Notes: generated from the sequence alone by a model not told the origin. Counted from the stretch's first letter, positions 24,857 to 34,683 are shown. The stretch is DNA of 64,000 bases from Tunturiibacter empetritectus (GCF_013410875.1 NZ_JACCCU010000001.1:2480001-2544000), one strand, 5' to 3'. A program made the numbers and translations.

Positions 24857-26217
24857 CTGATGGCCTGACCGGCCGCGCCTCCGATCGGTCCCCAGGCCTC
24901 GGCTCCGGCGTCGAGAATCGGCATCAGCAGCGTAACCTTTGTGCCACGGCCCGGACGGCTGTTGATTTCGACGGCCGCAAGATCGCCGTACAAGACCTGC
25001 ATGCGCTCGCGGACGTTTCGTACCCCGATGCCGTTTCCAGGACGAACCAGACCGCTGACCAGAGAGACGTCGATGCGATCAGGAGCCATCCCGACTCCGT
25101 CATCCTCGACCTCGACCATCAACCTTTTTTCTTGCGTAATCCGGCTTCGGATGGTGACCGTGCCGCCGCTGATTCGCGGCTCGAGGCCATGCTTGATGCT
25201 GTTTTCAATGAGCGGCTGGAGGAGCATTCCGGGGACCACGATGTCGAGCGTGTCGTCTGCAATCTCTTTGACTACCTTCAGCTTGTCGCCGAAGCGCACT
25301 ACCTCGATATCCAGATAGTCATCGGTGAAGCGCAGCTCCTCACGGAGCGGCAGGAAGGCCTCGCGATCTTTCAGAAGCACACGGAGGATGTTGGCGAGTT
25401 TGACGATCATTTCGCGCGCGAGTTCGGGCTGCGAGCGAACCAGAGAGGTGATCGAGTTCAGTGTGTTGAATAGAAAGTGCGGGTTAATCTGCCGTTGTAA
25501 CGCGTCCAGACGGGCCTCGAGCAGTAGTCTTCCCTGCTCTTCCAGCTTTCTTTCGACACGGATTGCGTTCCAGATCTTGAGCGGAATTCCGACGACGATG
25601 GGCGCGGTGGCGCAGATCAACAGCTGGACCCACCACTCTCTGGAGTTAAGTTCGAAGTAGCGGTGAGGAAAGTAATGCGATAGAGCGCTGGTTCCGAGCT
25701 GCATCGTCGCGACCAGCAGCAGCAACAGAATTTGACGATCGAGCTGCGGCCGCCGTAGGTTCCGCGTGACCCAGCGATAGATGCTCAGGTCGATCATCGG
25801 GGAGAACGACCATACATCTTCGGGGTCGGCAAAGCGGCCGAAGGCTCCAGCGATGGCGGCGATGGCGAGATTGACTGGAAGCGCCCAGTACTCATGGTGC
25901 AGAACGGCGGGAATTGCCAAAGTCGCTCCGCCAGCCATGGCTGCCAGTGGCCCTACGAGAATTCCCAGGAGGATCGTGATCTCGAGAGAGAGATCGGCTG
26001 CCAGAAAGTTGGGCACGGTGGTGCGGACCCATACCCCGAGGGTCAGCGGCACGCAGATAATGATGACGAGCCACATTGTCTGGCGTGGAGTTCGCCGCGA
26101 CAAAAGGAGCAGATTCTTGAAGCGGTTCGATCGCGCCAGGGAGCTTGAAAACGCCGCAGCTACGCCCAGTTCAATCAGCAGCGTAATCAGGATCAGCTTG
26201 GGATCGGGCTGGGTCAC
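24814..26217 (-). CDS. LytS-type membrane histidine kinase
   Basis: 467 residues from a GTG start. About six membrane helices form a 5TM-5TMR_LYT-like sensor (1-220), then a HisK domain with H in QINPHFLFNTLN (near 262) and a HATPase_c domain with LIENSIKHGL, DDGVGM and GNGIGVRN. This class phosphorylates LytTR-domain response regulators that control autolysis, carbohydrate uptake or virulence in other bacteria. No LytTR regulator is beside it, so it is an orphan here. Its 3' end overlaps that of bshA by 43 bp. Confidence 0.88.
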   Translation of the reverse strand: MTQPDPKLILITLLIELGVAAAFSSSLARSNRFKNLLLLSRRTPRQTMWLVIIICVPLTLGVWVRTTVPNFLAADLSLEITILLGILVGPLAAMAGGATLAIPAVLHHEYWALPVNLAIAAIAGAFGRFADPEDVWSFSPMIDLSIYRWVTRNLRRPQLDRQILLLLLVATMQLGTSALSHYFPHRYFELNSREWWVQLLICATAPIVVGIPLKIWNAIRVERKLEEQGRLLLEARLDALQRQINPHFLFNTLNSITSLVRSQPELAREMIVKLANILRVLLKDREAFLPLREELRFTDDYLDIEVVRFGDKLKVVKEIADDTLDIVVPGMLLQPLIENSIKHGLEPRISGGTVTIRSRITQEKRLMVEVEDDGVGMAPDRIDVSLVSGLVRPGNGIGVRNVRERMQVLYGDLAAVEINSRPGRGTKVTLLMPILDAGAEAWGPIGGAAGQAISHLVEDAVRAMTRS

Positions 26218-26296
26218 ACGTCTACTTTACGCTCCTGATGCAACTTCGCATCCAACGGCCGGTCCGAACAGTCTAATGGTCATGAAGCAGGAAACG

Positions 26297-26302
26297 TATA
26301 AT
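26297..26302 (+). promoter_or_regulatory. Consensus -10 TATAAT just before the ribA start
   Basis: A perfect TATAAT ends 6 nt before the ATG at 26309, so a transcript would start at or next to the A of ATG. If it is used, the in-frame ATGs at 26276 and 26282 cannot be the start. No convincing -35 is seen. Confidence 0.4.
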
Positions 26303-26308
26303 CAAGCG

Positions 26309-26947
26309 ATGCCGCTTGTAAGTGTGACCAAAGTAGCCGACGCCGACTTCCCGACCCGCTGGGGGCACTTCCGAATCCTCGGCTATGAGGGTGTCATTGA
26401 AAACCCGGCCGCCTGCAACGACAACATTCCTCCACCGGCTGTGCGCGTCGAGGGAGCCGTGGCTCTGGTGATGGGTGACGTCAACGCTGCGCCTCCGATT
26501 GTGCGGATACACTCGCAGTGCTTGACCGGCGATGTCTTTCACTCATTGCGTTGCGACTGCCGTCAGCAGTTTGAGCTTGCCATGGCCACTATTACCGAAG
26601 CCGGCACGGGTATTTTGCTCTACGAACAGCAGGAGGGACGCGGCATCGGCCTGATGGCGAAGCTGCGCGCGTATGAGTTGCAGGATAAGGGGTTGGATAC
26701 CATCGAGGCGAATCTAGAACTGGGCTACGAGGCCGACTGCCGCCACTTCGAGCTGCCCGCGCAGATCCTCAAACAGATGGGGATCTCTGAGGTTCGGCTT
26801 ATCACGAACAATCCGGAGAAGGTGGAAGCGCTGGAGCTTGCAGGCATCAAGGTGGTTGAGCGCATCTCGGCCGAAGTTCCGAGCGAGCCGACCAACGAAC
26901 GCTACCTCCAGACCAAGCGCGAGAAGATGGGCCACCTGGTCAGCTAG
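26309..26947 (+). CDS. ribA: GTP cyclohydrolase II
   Basis: 212 residues from the ATG at 26309. It opens GTP to 2,5-diamino-6-ribosylamino-4-pyrimidinone 5'-phosphate, the first step of riboflavin synthesis. The zinc cysteines are in SQCLTGDVFHSLRCDC, and the GTP/catalytic segment is YEQQEGRGIGL, with LGYEADCR and LITNNPEK later. I chose this start since MPLVSVTKVADADFPTRWG aligns with the family N-terminus; ATGs at 26276 and 26282 would add up to 11 residues. There is no fused DHBP synthase domain, so ribB is elsewhere. The gene ends one nt from the convergent DUF3179 gene. Confidence 0.9.
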   Translation: MPLVSVTKVADADFPTRWGHFRILGYEGVIENPAACNDNIPPPAVRVEGAVALVMGDVNAAPPIVRIHSQCLTGDVFHSLRCDCRQQFELAMATITEAGTGILLYEQQEGRGIGLMAKLRAYELQDKGLDTIEANLELGYEADCRHFELPAQILKQMGISEVRLITNNPEKVEALELAGIKVVERISAEVPSEPTNERYLQTKREKMGHLVS

Positions 26948-26948
26948 C

Positions 26949-28184
26949 TCAATTCTTGAAGACCGCTGATTCAGGATGGTGATTTATCCAGTCGAACCAG
27001 TAGTCCTTGTGTGCGTCGATCTCCGTAAGACAGCGCCCTGTCAGTGTTCCCTCTATTGCGCATCCCTGGAAGTTCCAGACGCTGCCCGTATCGATATCGG
27101 TGAGTCTCTGGTCCCCTGTACCTTGAGCAAAGGTCAGGTGCCTGTTCTCGAGCATTCCGTCGAAGACTCTGATCGATGCGCCGTCGCGCCCGACCACCAC
27201 GATGAGGGGTTGGTCTCCGACCCGATCCTGAATCAGCTTTGCCCCGAGGATAGACTCGATCGGATAGGCCTTGCTCTGCCCCGCTACGGTAACTCCCAGC
27301 ATCAGTTGATGGGGGGCGATGCCGGAGCGGCTCGTGTCCACCACAGTTGGCGTCTTCGCGACATGCTTCTCCCAGTCTTTCGGATCGTACTCCGACGCAT
27401 AGAGTGGGTCCGGCTTCAAGACCTGACCGTGCGGCTGCTCGCTCTTCCATAGGGCAAACGTCAGTTCGTCGCTGCGCACAACCTCCAGCTGCTGCCCCTT
27501 CAGTGGTCCGAAGATGGCCTCGCCGGTGCTCTGCTGCCAGATGCTGCTGGTCTGCTCATCGCGCAGAAGAGCGTTGCCGTTGTTGATGCCGGCCAGACGA
27601 AAGTGCAACAACTTTCCATCGACGATGCGACTCCACACGAGCCCGGTATGACATAACGTGCAGTAGGTCACGGCGATCGGGACGCCGCCTACCGTGTCGT
27701 TGACGATGTGGTGATAGCCCATAGTGCGGATCGGATAAGCTCGGGCTTCCTGCCCCACTGTGACCGCTAACACCTTATCGTCAGGATCGACTCTTGCCTC
27801 GTCTGCGCTTTCGAAAGAGGGCGAATCGTAGGGGTGGAACATCTTTTCGAAGATATTGATATGGGTAAAAATTGCTCCCGCGAACGCAAGCAGAAGCAGG
27901 CAGATCAGTCCTATCCGAGCACCGATCCGTACGTTCTTCCAGAGAAGAAAGACCACGATCAGCACGGCGGCAACGCACACACCCGCAAGCCAGGGACCGG
28001 CGTGACGAACGGCCAGAGCAATCTCCAGCTCACGCGCACCCTGTGGGCGGAACGGGCGAATGACAAACATCGGGATGGCGACACAGGCCGCCGAAACGAT
28101 GGCGGATACCGACGCCAAGGCAAGAAGATATCCAGATTTGTTTCGTACCGCATCTATCTGTTGCGTCTGTGGCATGTTCTTCAT
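26949..28184 (-). CDS. DUF3179 membrane protein
   Basis: 411 residues. Three membrane helices (about 20-43, 63-82, 88-108) precede a DUF3179 domain with AYPIRTMGYHHIVNDTVGGVPIAV split across conserved blocks and C175-x-x-C178-H179 in TYCTLCHTG, then W-F-GCAIEGTL. The function of DUF3179 is not known; the conserved cysteine pair suggests metal or redox chemistry outside the membrane. The CxxCH here also fits a c-type haem site, but the family normally has CPLC without His, so haem binding is not assumed. ATGs at 28184 and 28175 are both possible. Confidence 0.82.
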   Translation of the reverse strand: MKNMPQTQQIDAVRNKSGYLLALASVSAIVSAACVAIPMFVIRPFRPQGARELEIALAVRHAGPWLAGVCVAAVLIVVFLLWKNVRIGARIGLICLLLLAFAGAIFTHINIFEKMFHPYDSPSFESADEARVDPDDKVLAVTVGQEARAYPIRTMGYHHIVNDTVGGVPIAVTYCTLCHTGLVWSRIVDGKLLHFRLAGINNGNALLRDEQTSSIWQQSTGEAIFGPLKGQQLEVVRSDELTFALWKSEQPHGQVLKPDPLYASEYDPKDWEKHVAKTPTVVDTSRSGIAPHQLMLGVTVAGQSKAYPIESILGAKLIQDRVGDQPLIVVVGRDGASIRVFDGMLENRHLTFAQGTGDQRLTDIDTGSVWNFQGCAIEGTLTGRCLTEIDAHKDYWFDWINHHPESAVFKN

Positions 28185-28300
28185 CGCAGCGATTCAACGC
28201 GGCCTGGTCGGAACAGTCAACCATGCAAATGGAGGATCTTTCTCTCCACCTCTGGGATGACTGTGTTTTTTCAGAGAACGTTCGGGGAGGGTTACGATCA

Positions 28301-28795
28301 TTACGGGCGTGCTCCCATCACGACCTTCGCCGTTGTGATGGCCTGCCCGACGTGCCGCTGCGTGTGCTCTGCACAGTGGACGAGAAGTCCGCCTACTGTG
28401 CTCGGCAACAGGGATCGGCCTACTGCTCGCGGTTCTTCATAGTTTTCCTGCAAGATCATTAGCACGCGCCGTCGCGCTTCGTCGAGACCAGCTCGCACCT
28501 CGTCGAGTACAGACTCGGCAGATGCGCTCGCCATCTCACTGCCCAACGCATCCATCTGCGTACCGGATAGAGCTCGCCCCTCCGCGTAGGTTAATAGACG
28601 GTCCAGACTTCGCACGATATGACGCAGATGAAAGGCGACCGGTGCGATTCCAAACGGTCTTGCGTTCATCTCGTTATCGCTTAGTCCTGCGCACCATCGC
28701 TCGACATCTTCCGCCGCCAGTTCCAGCGCGTGCAGGACCTGTCGCCGCACTGCATCGACTTCGGTCAACGTCCCTCGCAGCCATGGTTCGACCAT
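28301..28795 (-). CDS. DinB/YfiT-like four-helix metal protein
   Basis: 164 residues. Histidines in FHLRHIVRSLDRLL and HCAEHTQRHVGQ match the three-His metal site of DinB-family four-helix bundles. Such proteins are often thiol-dependent (bacillithiol or mycothiol) S-transferases; the presence of bshA 4 kb away makes that plausible, but it is inference. The start ATG overlaps the stop of the upstream DUF1203 gene by one base (TGATG), so the two are translationally coupled. A TTG one codon earlier is less likely. Confidence 0.83.
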   Translation of the reverse strand: MVEPWLRGTLTEVDAVRRQVLHALELAAEDVERWCAGLSDNEMNARPFGIAPVAFHLRHIVRSLDRLLTYAEGRALSGTQMDALGSEMASASAESVLDEVRAGLDEARRRVLMILQENYEEPRAVGRSLLPSTVGGLLVHCAEHTQRHVGQAITTAKVVMGARP

Positions 28796-29271
28796 CAAGA
28801 TCCCTCCCGTCGCTCAACGCGAAAGTCATAACAGCCGGCTTTACCGTCGCGAACTATTACGTAGCGCACCATCGGATCGCGCATGAGTTGTTCAATAACA
28901 GCTGGCTGCGATCCGTCGGTTACGGTTTCACGCCGCCGCACAATCTGGTCTGCATCATATCCGTCGATCACCGCACCGAAGGGCAAGAGTTCTTCGGGAT
29001 AACCAGCTTGTTCCGCATATCGCTCGCACTCCGCTTCGTGAATAAACACCGGCCCTGGCTGGGGTATGGGTGCTACTCCGTCGAAGGTATTCAAGGTAAA
29101 CAAAAGTCGCACCTCCTGCCCGATGACAAATGGTCGTAAGCAGTGCCTGCAAGGGCCATGTCCGGTTGCAACCTTTGCAGTTACAGGATGCCCGTATCCC
29201 GGCGATAGCCTCGACTCTCTTACCTTTTGTGCCAGATCGCTTGCAACCGCAACTATTCTCAACTCGCTCAT
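28795..29271 (-). CDS. DUF1203-family protein
   Basis: 158 residues from the ATG at 29271 (GGAGAGACGAG upstream). Family blocks visible: SPGYGHP near residue 26, GPCRHCLRPF, and GPVFIHEAECERY. The CxxC and His/Cys residues suggest a bound metal, but no activity is known. It is coupled to the following DinB gene by a one-base TGATG overlap, forming a two-gene unit downstream of the ABC transporter operon (99 nt away). Starts at 29301 would add ten residues without a better site. Confidence 0.82.
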   Translation of the reverse strand: MSELRIVAVASDLAQKVRESRLSPGYGHPVTAKVATGHGPCRHCLRPFVIGQEVRLLFTLNTFDGVAPIPQPGPVFIHEAECERYAEQAGYPEELLPFGAVIDGYDADQIVRRRETVTDGSQPAVIEQLMRDPMVRYVIVRDGKAGCYDFRVERREGS

Positions 29272-29370
29272 CTCGTCTCTCCAGTCATTGGGCTCAATCA
29301 CTGGAGGAATTTTGCACGACCAACGTCAGGGCACACACTCCGAATTGTTCGCTCAAACTTAGAGCCCTTC

Positions 29371-30285
29371 TTAAAGACCCTTCGACTTGCGAAACTCTCT
29401 CACTACCTCTGCCACATCCCTGTGCTCGGAGTCTACGGCGTAGTTCATCCCACGCACCTCGTCTGCGCTCACCTTGCCTGCAAGCCTGTCCATGGCGCCC
29501 TGAATTCCCGGATGTCGTTGCAGCGAATCTTCTCTGATCAACGGGACCGCCTCGTACGGAGGGAAGTAGTGCTTGTCGTCTTCCAATACGACGAAGCCCA
29601 AAGCTCGTATGGGGCCATCGGTGGAGTTGCCCGCGACCATGTCTACCTGATTGCTGGACAAGGCGCGATAGAGGAGTCCGAGATCCATGGTTCGGGGATC
29701 GCCTGCGAATCTCAGGCCGTAGGTCGCCTCGAGGCCGCGTAGACCATCCGGCCGGGATTGGAACTCGTAGCCGACACCAAGCCTCCAGCCGTTGGGATCA
29801 GGCGGCGTCTTCACCGCGTCTGAGATTGTCTTCACGCCCAGACGCTTCGCATCGTCGCCGCGCACCACCATCGCGAACGTGTCCTCGAAGCCCAACCCAG
29901 GGCCTACCTTTACGTGATACCTCGATGCGTACAGACTGCTTACCTCACGAAAGACCGTGGCCTCATCGCGCTGTCCTACAGGCGGGAGTGGCTGCTTGAG
30001 GATGGCGGTCAGCGCCGTGCCTGTGTACTCCACGTATCCATCGATGCGTCCGCTTACCAGCGCCTGCTGACAGAGGTAACTTCCTGCCAGGTAGAAACGT
30101 CTGTCTACCTGCTCGCCGGTAATGGCCTCGATCTCCTGGGCGAGCATCTCTCCGAGGACAACCTGCTCGGTGAAGTTCTTGGCGCCGATCGTGATGCGAG
30201 AGGATCGCGGCGGCGCGCATGCGATGGCGAGCAGGCAGAAGAGAGCGGCGATGAGGCTCGCCGGATGGAGTTGGCTCGATTTCAT
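29371..30285 (-). CDS. Osmoprotectant-type ABC transporter substrate-binding lipoprotein
   Basis: 304 residues. Signal sequence with lipobox LLAIAC (Cys at about 23), then an OpuAC/type-II periplasmic-binding fold: ITIGAKNFTEQVVLGEMLAQ, GRIDGYVEYTGTAL, and VDMVAGNSTDGPI, as in OpuCC/YehZ-type proteins that bind choline, glycine betaine or similar compounds. Part of a four-gene operon (ATPase, permease, acetyltransferase, binding protein). The ATG shares a base with the acetyltransferase stop (TGATG). The precise ligand is unknown. Confidence 0.88.
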   Translation of the reverse strand: MKSSQLHPASLIAALFCLLAIACAPPRSSRITIGAKNFTEQVVLGEMLAQEIEAITGEQVDRRFYLAGSYLCQQALVSGRIDGYVEYTGTALTAILKQPLPPVGQRDEATVFREVSSLYASRYHVKVGPGLGFEDTFAMVVRGDDAKRLGVKTISDAVKTPPDPNGWRLGVGYEFQSRPDGLRGLEATYGLRFAGDPRTMDLGLLYRALSSNQVDMVAGNSTDGPIRALGFVVLEDDKHYFPPYEAVPLIREDSLQRHPGIQGAMDRLAGKVSADEVRGMNYAVDSEHRDVAEVVREFRKSKGL

Positions 30286-30830
30286 CAACTCGCTTCTCCT
30301 GCAGAGATTTTCTGCGTGACCGGAGCCTTTAGTTCGAATTTATAAAACGATCTCGTTCCCTGCTCGTAGTCGGTAACGACGAATCCAAGTTTCTTCAAGA
30401 TGTGCAGGGATGGTTCGTTGCCCTCCTGTACGGTTGAGACGATGCGGTTCAGCTTCAATTCTTCAAAGCCGAAGGTCACGAAGGCACGCGCAGCTTCAGT
30501 TGCAAGACCCTGCCCCCAAAAATCCCGGCGCAGATAGTAGCCCAGAACCGCCTCCCCTGGGATTCTTTCGTCTCCCTGCACGTTTGCGTAGAGGCCGCAA
30601 CGGCCGATATAGTCACCGTTCGATTTCAACACACAGGCCCACATGGCCAGCCTGTCATCCACTCTCTGCATGATTCGGTTCCAGAATCTTTCTTCGGCGA
30701 CCTCTCTGGTTCGCGGAGCGCCCCCAACGTATCGGCGAACATCCGGATCCTGCTCCATCGCGCAGAAAGCCTCGAGGTCCGCGGCCTCATGCGGGCGGAA
30801 GAGCATTCTCTCGGATTCGAGGACGATCAT
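30285..30830 (-). CDS. RimJ/RimL-type GNAT acetyltransferase
   Basis: 181 residues with the GNAT acetyl-CoA loop in RRDFWGQGLATEAARAFV and the closing GNEPSLHILKKLGF. This subgroup acetylates ribosomal-protein N-termini, amino sugars or small amines. It lies within the ABC transporter operon, starting 2 nt past the permease stop and ending in overlap with the binding-protein gene. Tight packing suggests it may modify the transported compound or a component of the system, which is inference only. Confidence 0.85.
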   Translation of the reverse strand: MIVLESERMLFRPHEAADLEAFCAMEQDPDVRRYVGGAPRTREVAEERFWNRIMQRVDDRLAMWACVLKSNGDYIGRCGLYANVQGDERIPGEAVLGYYLRRDFWGQGLATEAARAFVTFGFEELKLNRIVSTVQEGNEPSLHILKKLGFVVTDYEQGTRSFYKFELKAPVTQKISAGEAS

Positions 30831-30831
30831 C

Positions 30832-31460
30832 TCAGACGCGCCTCACGGCCAGACGTCTCTCGAGAAGTCCCAGACCCGCGTCGGCTAGAAGCGCGAGCAG
30901 TGCGGCGGGAATGGCCCCGGCCAGTACAAGGCCGTTGTCGACGCTGGCAACACCGCGAAAGATCAGCTCTCCCAGGCCGCCTGCGCCGATCGCCGCAGCG
31001 ATGGTAGCGACGCCAACACAGGTCACAGTTGCGGTTCGGAGGCCGGCCAGAATCACGCTCGCAGCCAGCGGTAGCTCTACCTTCATGAGCCGTTGCCACG
31101 AGGTCATCCCCATTGCGTTGGCCACGTCGATCAGCGCGGGATCCAGGCTTCCGATTCCGGCATAGGTGTTCCGCAGGATGGGCAAGAGGGCGTAGCCGGT
31201 TAAAGCCAGGATCGCCAGCCGTGCTGCATTTTCTCCCAACCACGGCACAGGCAGGAGCAGGCCAAACAGCGCGAGGCTGGGGACAGTCTGCAGTATGTTC
31301 GCAAACCCAATGACGGGCTTGGCGAGTCTCTGCCTTCGGGTTAGCAGGATACCCAATGGCAGACCAATGGCAGCGGCCAGCAACATCGCCGACAACGTAA
31401 GCCAGAGGTGTTCGAAGGTTAGACGGCCAATGTCGTATCCGTTTTGGCGAAGAAAGTCGG

Positions 31461-31464
<4 letters not shown>
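30832..31464 (-). CDS. Osmoprotectant-type ABC transporter permease
   Basis: 210 residues, about six membrane helices, with the EAA-like loop LDPALIDVANAMGMTSWQRLMKVELP and VPSLALFGLLLP typical of OpuCB/YehW permeases. Forms the membrane channel for the ATPase encoded just upstream; the ATG overlaps that gene's stop by 4 nt (ATGA). Only one permease gene is present, while many OpuC systems have two, so it probably acts as a homodimer. Confidence 0.9.
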
Positions 31465-32210
<746 letters not shown>

Positions 32211-32243
32211 GTCTCCTACTCTAACCTGTGGCGAACTGCGAGT

Positions 32244-33071
32244 TTATTCTGCGGTCTCGGGGATAGCCTCTGCAGATGCCGGCTCTCCTGCCGCGCCGGG
32301 CTGGCCCTTCACGCGCACCACCGTGATCTTCTCGAAGCCTTCCTTGAAGGTGGGCGGCTTCAGGCGCTCGGCCATCTTCTGCATCACCTCGTCGGTCACC
32401 TGGCGATCGCGCTTGGAGTTGCGCTCCATGCAGACGGCCAATGGCACGTCGAAGAACACAGCCTGCACCTCGTAGCCGAAGCTCTTGGCCATCTTGATCC
32501 ACTGCCTGCGCTCGTGTGGCGAGAGGTTCGTCGCGTCCACGTAGTTCCACGGCATCTTGGCGATCAGCCGGGCGCGCAGCAGGCTTCGCAGCGTCGAAAA
32601 GACGAGGCCCTGATAGCGCTGTTCGGTGATGTCGTCGAAGAGGAGGGTGCGCAGAAGATCGCTCGACAACGGAGTTACGCCGCGGCGCTTGTACCAGGTC
32701 GTCTTGCCGGAACCGGGCAGACCGATCGCAAGTACAACATAGCCCTTGGGCGACTTGGTCGCCGTCAGCTCTGCAGGCGGAGTGGCCAGCGACTCGGGCT
32801 GAGTCTCCATCACCATCTTTGGTTCGGCGGATTCGGTTGGCGCTGAATGCTCTGCTGCGGGCACGGTCGGCGGTTCCACTGTCCGTTCGGCTTTGACTGG
32901 CTCGGGCTCCGCGCCGCGTACCGGCGCGGCCTCCGGGTAGGTTGGTCTCAGGGGAGCTGGCTGGTTCGAGGGCAACTCCTGCCCACTTTTCCCCGTGGAC
33001 TCGGAATCGTTCGGTCCACGTCTAGGGCGTCGTCTCATCTTTTCGCTTATCCATTCGCGCAATTCGCGCAT
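32244..33071 (-). CDS. P-loop kinase with long disordered N-terminus
   Basis: 275 residues from the ATG at 33071. The first 120 are Pro/Glu/Thr-rich, probably disordered. Then VVLAIGLPGSGKTTW (Walker A), SSDLLRTLLFDD, VDATNLSPHERRQW and AVFFDVPLAVCMERNSKRDRQV follow, the pattern of AAA_33 / polynucleotide-kinase-like enzymes in which the Asp after YV is Walker B-like. They phosphorylate small molecules or nucleic-acid ends. Substrate unknown. Starts at 33107 and 33071 both lack a good SD. Confidence 0.82.
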   Translation of the reverse strand: MRELREWISEKMRRRPRRGPNDSESTGKSGQELPSNQPAPLRPTYPEAAPVRGAEPEPVKAERTVEPPTVPAAEHSAPTESAEPKMVMETQPESLATPPAELTATKSPKGYVVLAIGLPGSGKTTWYKRRGVTPLSSDLLRTLLFDDITEQRYQGLVFSTLRSLLRARLIAKMPWNYVDATNLSPHERRQWIKMAKSFGYEVQAVFFDVPLAVCMERNSKRDRQVTDEVMQKMAERLKPPTFKEGFEKITVVRVKGQPGAAGEPASAEAIPETAE

Positions 33072-33244
33072 ACGACGCTTGTAACACAGCGCGGAAGGCT
33101 CCCGCAAATCCGTCGCACCTCGCGCGGTACTCCTTCGGCCACTCCTCTAACCCGGAATTGTCTACCCTCATCTCCCCTTTTCTCAGCGGGTTACATCGTC
33201 TTTTCACATATCTGCGGTAGTGTCGCGAGTAAAAGAGGTGGACC

Positions 33245-33478
33245 ATGGCCGTCGAAGTCTCCGATCTGAACCAGATGCAGGCTGCATATAAAGAAGCTGT
33301 CGATCAATGGATCACCGCTATCCGCGAAGAAGAGGCGCTCGCCTCAGTTGATCACTCCGAAGCAGAGATCGACGCTTGGGAGGCTGCGGATTTTCGCGAG
33401 GAAGATGCCCGAGAAAAGGCAAAAGAGGCCAAGAAAAACTACGAAGATGCTCTTCGCGAGAAGTTCTTCAAGTTCTAA
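33245..33478 (+). CDS. Small acidic coiled-coil protein
   Basis: 77 residues with AGGTGG before the ATG. Highly charged and helical (EEEALASVDHSEAEIDAW, REEDAREKAKEAKKNYEDAL), ending in KFFKF. No cysteines, signal or membrane part; it looks like a cytoplasmic helical hairpin or coiled coil. I do not know the family. It is a single gene followed by a 12-bp hairpin and then gap, and diverges from the P-loop kinase. Confidence 0.7.
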   Translation: MAVEVSDLNQMQAAYKEAVDQWITAIREEEALASVDHSEAEIDAWEAADFREEDAREKAKEAKKNYEDALREKFFKF

Positions 33479-33503
33479 AAGATGTGGTTCGCGGCCATTC
33501 GTC

Positions 33504-33540
33504 GCAACTTCTCTCCCAGATGAGTAGTGAGAGAAGTTGC
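33504..33540 (+). terminator. Hairpin after the small acidic protein gene
   Basis: A 12-bp perfect stem (GCAACTTCTCTC with GAGAGAAGTTGC) and a 13-nt loop, 25 nt after the stop. No T-run follows. Confidence 0.55.
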
Positions 33541-33616
33541 GCACCACAGTCTGCGCCGCCTTCGCGTCGGCGACATCATCCTGCTCTGATCGCGTGCAGA
33601 GCCGTTCGTCGCGTTC

Positions 33617-33622
33617 TACAAT
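33617..33622 (+). promoter_or_regulatory. Possible -10 box for gap
   Basis: TACAAT lies about 50 nt before the gap ATG, after the preceding terminator-like hairpin. The -35 region 17 bp upstream (GTGCAG) is a poor match, so this is tentative. Confidence 0.3.
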
Positions 33623-33672
33623 GGTCACACGCACCTATAACGCCGTAAACACGACAGGAGCAACCGAAAATC

Positions 33673-34683
33673 ATGGCAGCTGTAAAGGTAGGCATCAACG
33701 GCTTCGGCCGCATTGGACGCAACGTCTTCCGCTCCGCTTTAGGCAACCCCGACATTGAATTCGTAGCCGTAAACGACCTCACCACTCCCGCCACCCTGGC
33801 CCACCTCCTCAAGTACGACTCCATCCTCGGCAACCTGAAGAACGAGATCACCCACGGAGCCGATTTCATCGCGGTCGATGGGAAGAAGATCAAGGTCTTC
33901 GCCGAGCGCGATCCGGCCAAGCTGGACTGGGCCTCGGTCGGTGCGCAGATCGTCGTTGAGTCCACCGGCTTCTTTACCGACGCCGAAAAGGCCAAGGCTC
34001 ATCTTGGCAGCACCGTAAAGAAGGTCATCATCTCCGCGCCCGCCACCAACGAGGACATCACCCTCGTGCTCGGCGTAAACGACGGCAAGTACGAGGCGGC
34101 CAAGCACAACATCATCTCGAATGCGAGCTGCACGACCAACTGTCTCGCGCCCGTGGTCAAGGTGCTGCACGATACCTTCGGCATCGCCTCCGGCATTATG
34201 ACCACGATCCACAGCTACACCAACGACCAGGTGATTCTCGATACGCCGCACAAGGATCTGCGCCGCGCCCGCGCTGCCGCCCTCTCGATGATTCCGTCGA
34301 GCACCGGCGCCGCCAAAGCCCTGAGGCTCGTCGTTCCTGCAATGGACGGAAAGCTCGACGGCTTCTCGATGCGCGTCCCGACCCCGAACGTCTCGGTGGT
34401 CGACCTCACCTTCGTCTCCGAGAAGCCCATCACCGAAAAGTCGATCAACGAAGCCCTCAAGAAGGCTGCCGATGGCGAACTGAAGGGGATTCTGGGATTC
34501 ACGGAGGAAGAGCTCGTCTCCTCCGACTTCAAGGGCAACCCGCTCAGCAGCATCGTCGACAGCAAGCTGACCAAGGTTGTCGGCCAGAACACCGGCAAGG
34601 TGATCAGCTGGTACGACAACGAGTGGGGCTACTCCAGCCGGGTGAAGGATCTCATTCTCTTCCTCGTCAAAAAAGGGCTGTAA
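33673..34683 (+). CDS. gap: Glyceraldehyde-3-phosphate dehydrogenase
   Basis: 336 residues, standard length. NAD-binding GINGFGRIGRNVFR, the catalytic C153 in SNASCTTNCLAP and H180 in TTIHSYTND, and WYDNEWGYS at the C-terminus. Catalyses the reversible NAD-dependent oxidation of glyceraldehyde 3-phosphate to 1,3-bisphosphoglycerate. GGAG lies 12 nt upstream of the ATG. It opens a loose glycolytic cluster: gap, then pgk 2 kb later and tpiA, all in the same direction. A strong terminator follows. Confidence 0.97.
   Translation: MAAVKVGINGFGRIGRNVFRSALGNPDIEFVAVNDLTTPATLAHLLKYDSILGNLKNEITHGADFIAVDGKKIKVFAERDPAKLDWASVGAQIVVESTGFFTDAEKAKAHLGSTVKKVIISAPATNEDITLVLGVNDGKYEAAKHNIISNASCTTNCLAPVVKVLHDTFGIASGIMTTIHSYTNDQVILDTPHKDLRRARAAALSMIPSSTGAAKALRLVVPAMDGKLDGFSMRVPTPNVSVVDLTFVSEKPITEKSINEALKKAADGELKGILGFTEEELVSSDFKGNPLSSIVDSKLTKVVGQNTGKVISWYDNEWGYSSRVKDLILFLVKKGL

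Noticed and set aside
26949-28184. c-type cytochrome identity for the DUF3179 protein
   Set aside because: Only one CxxCH, no haem-ligand Met context, and DUF3179 blocks account for the cysteines.
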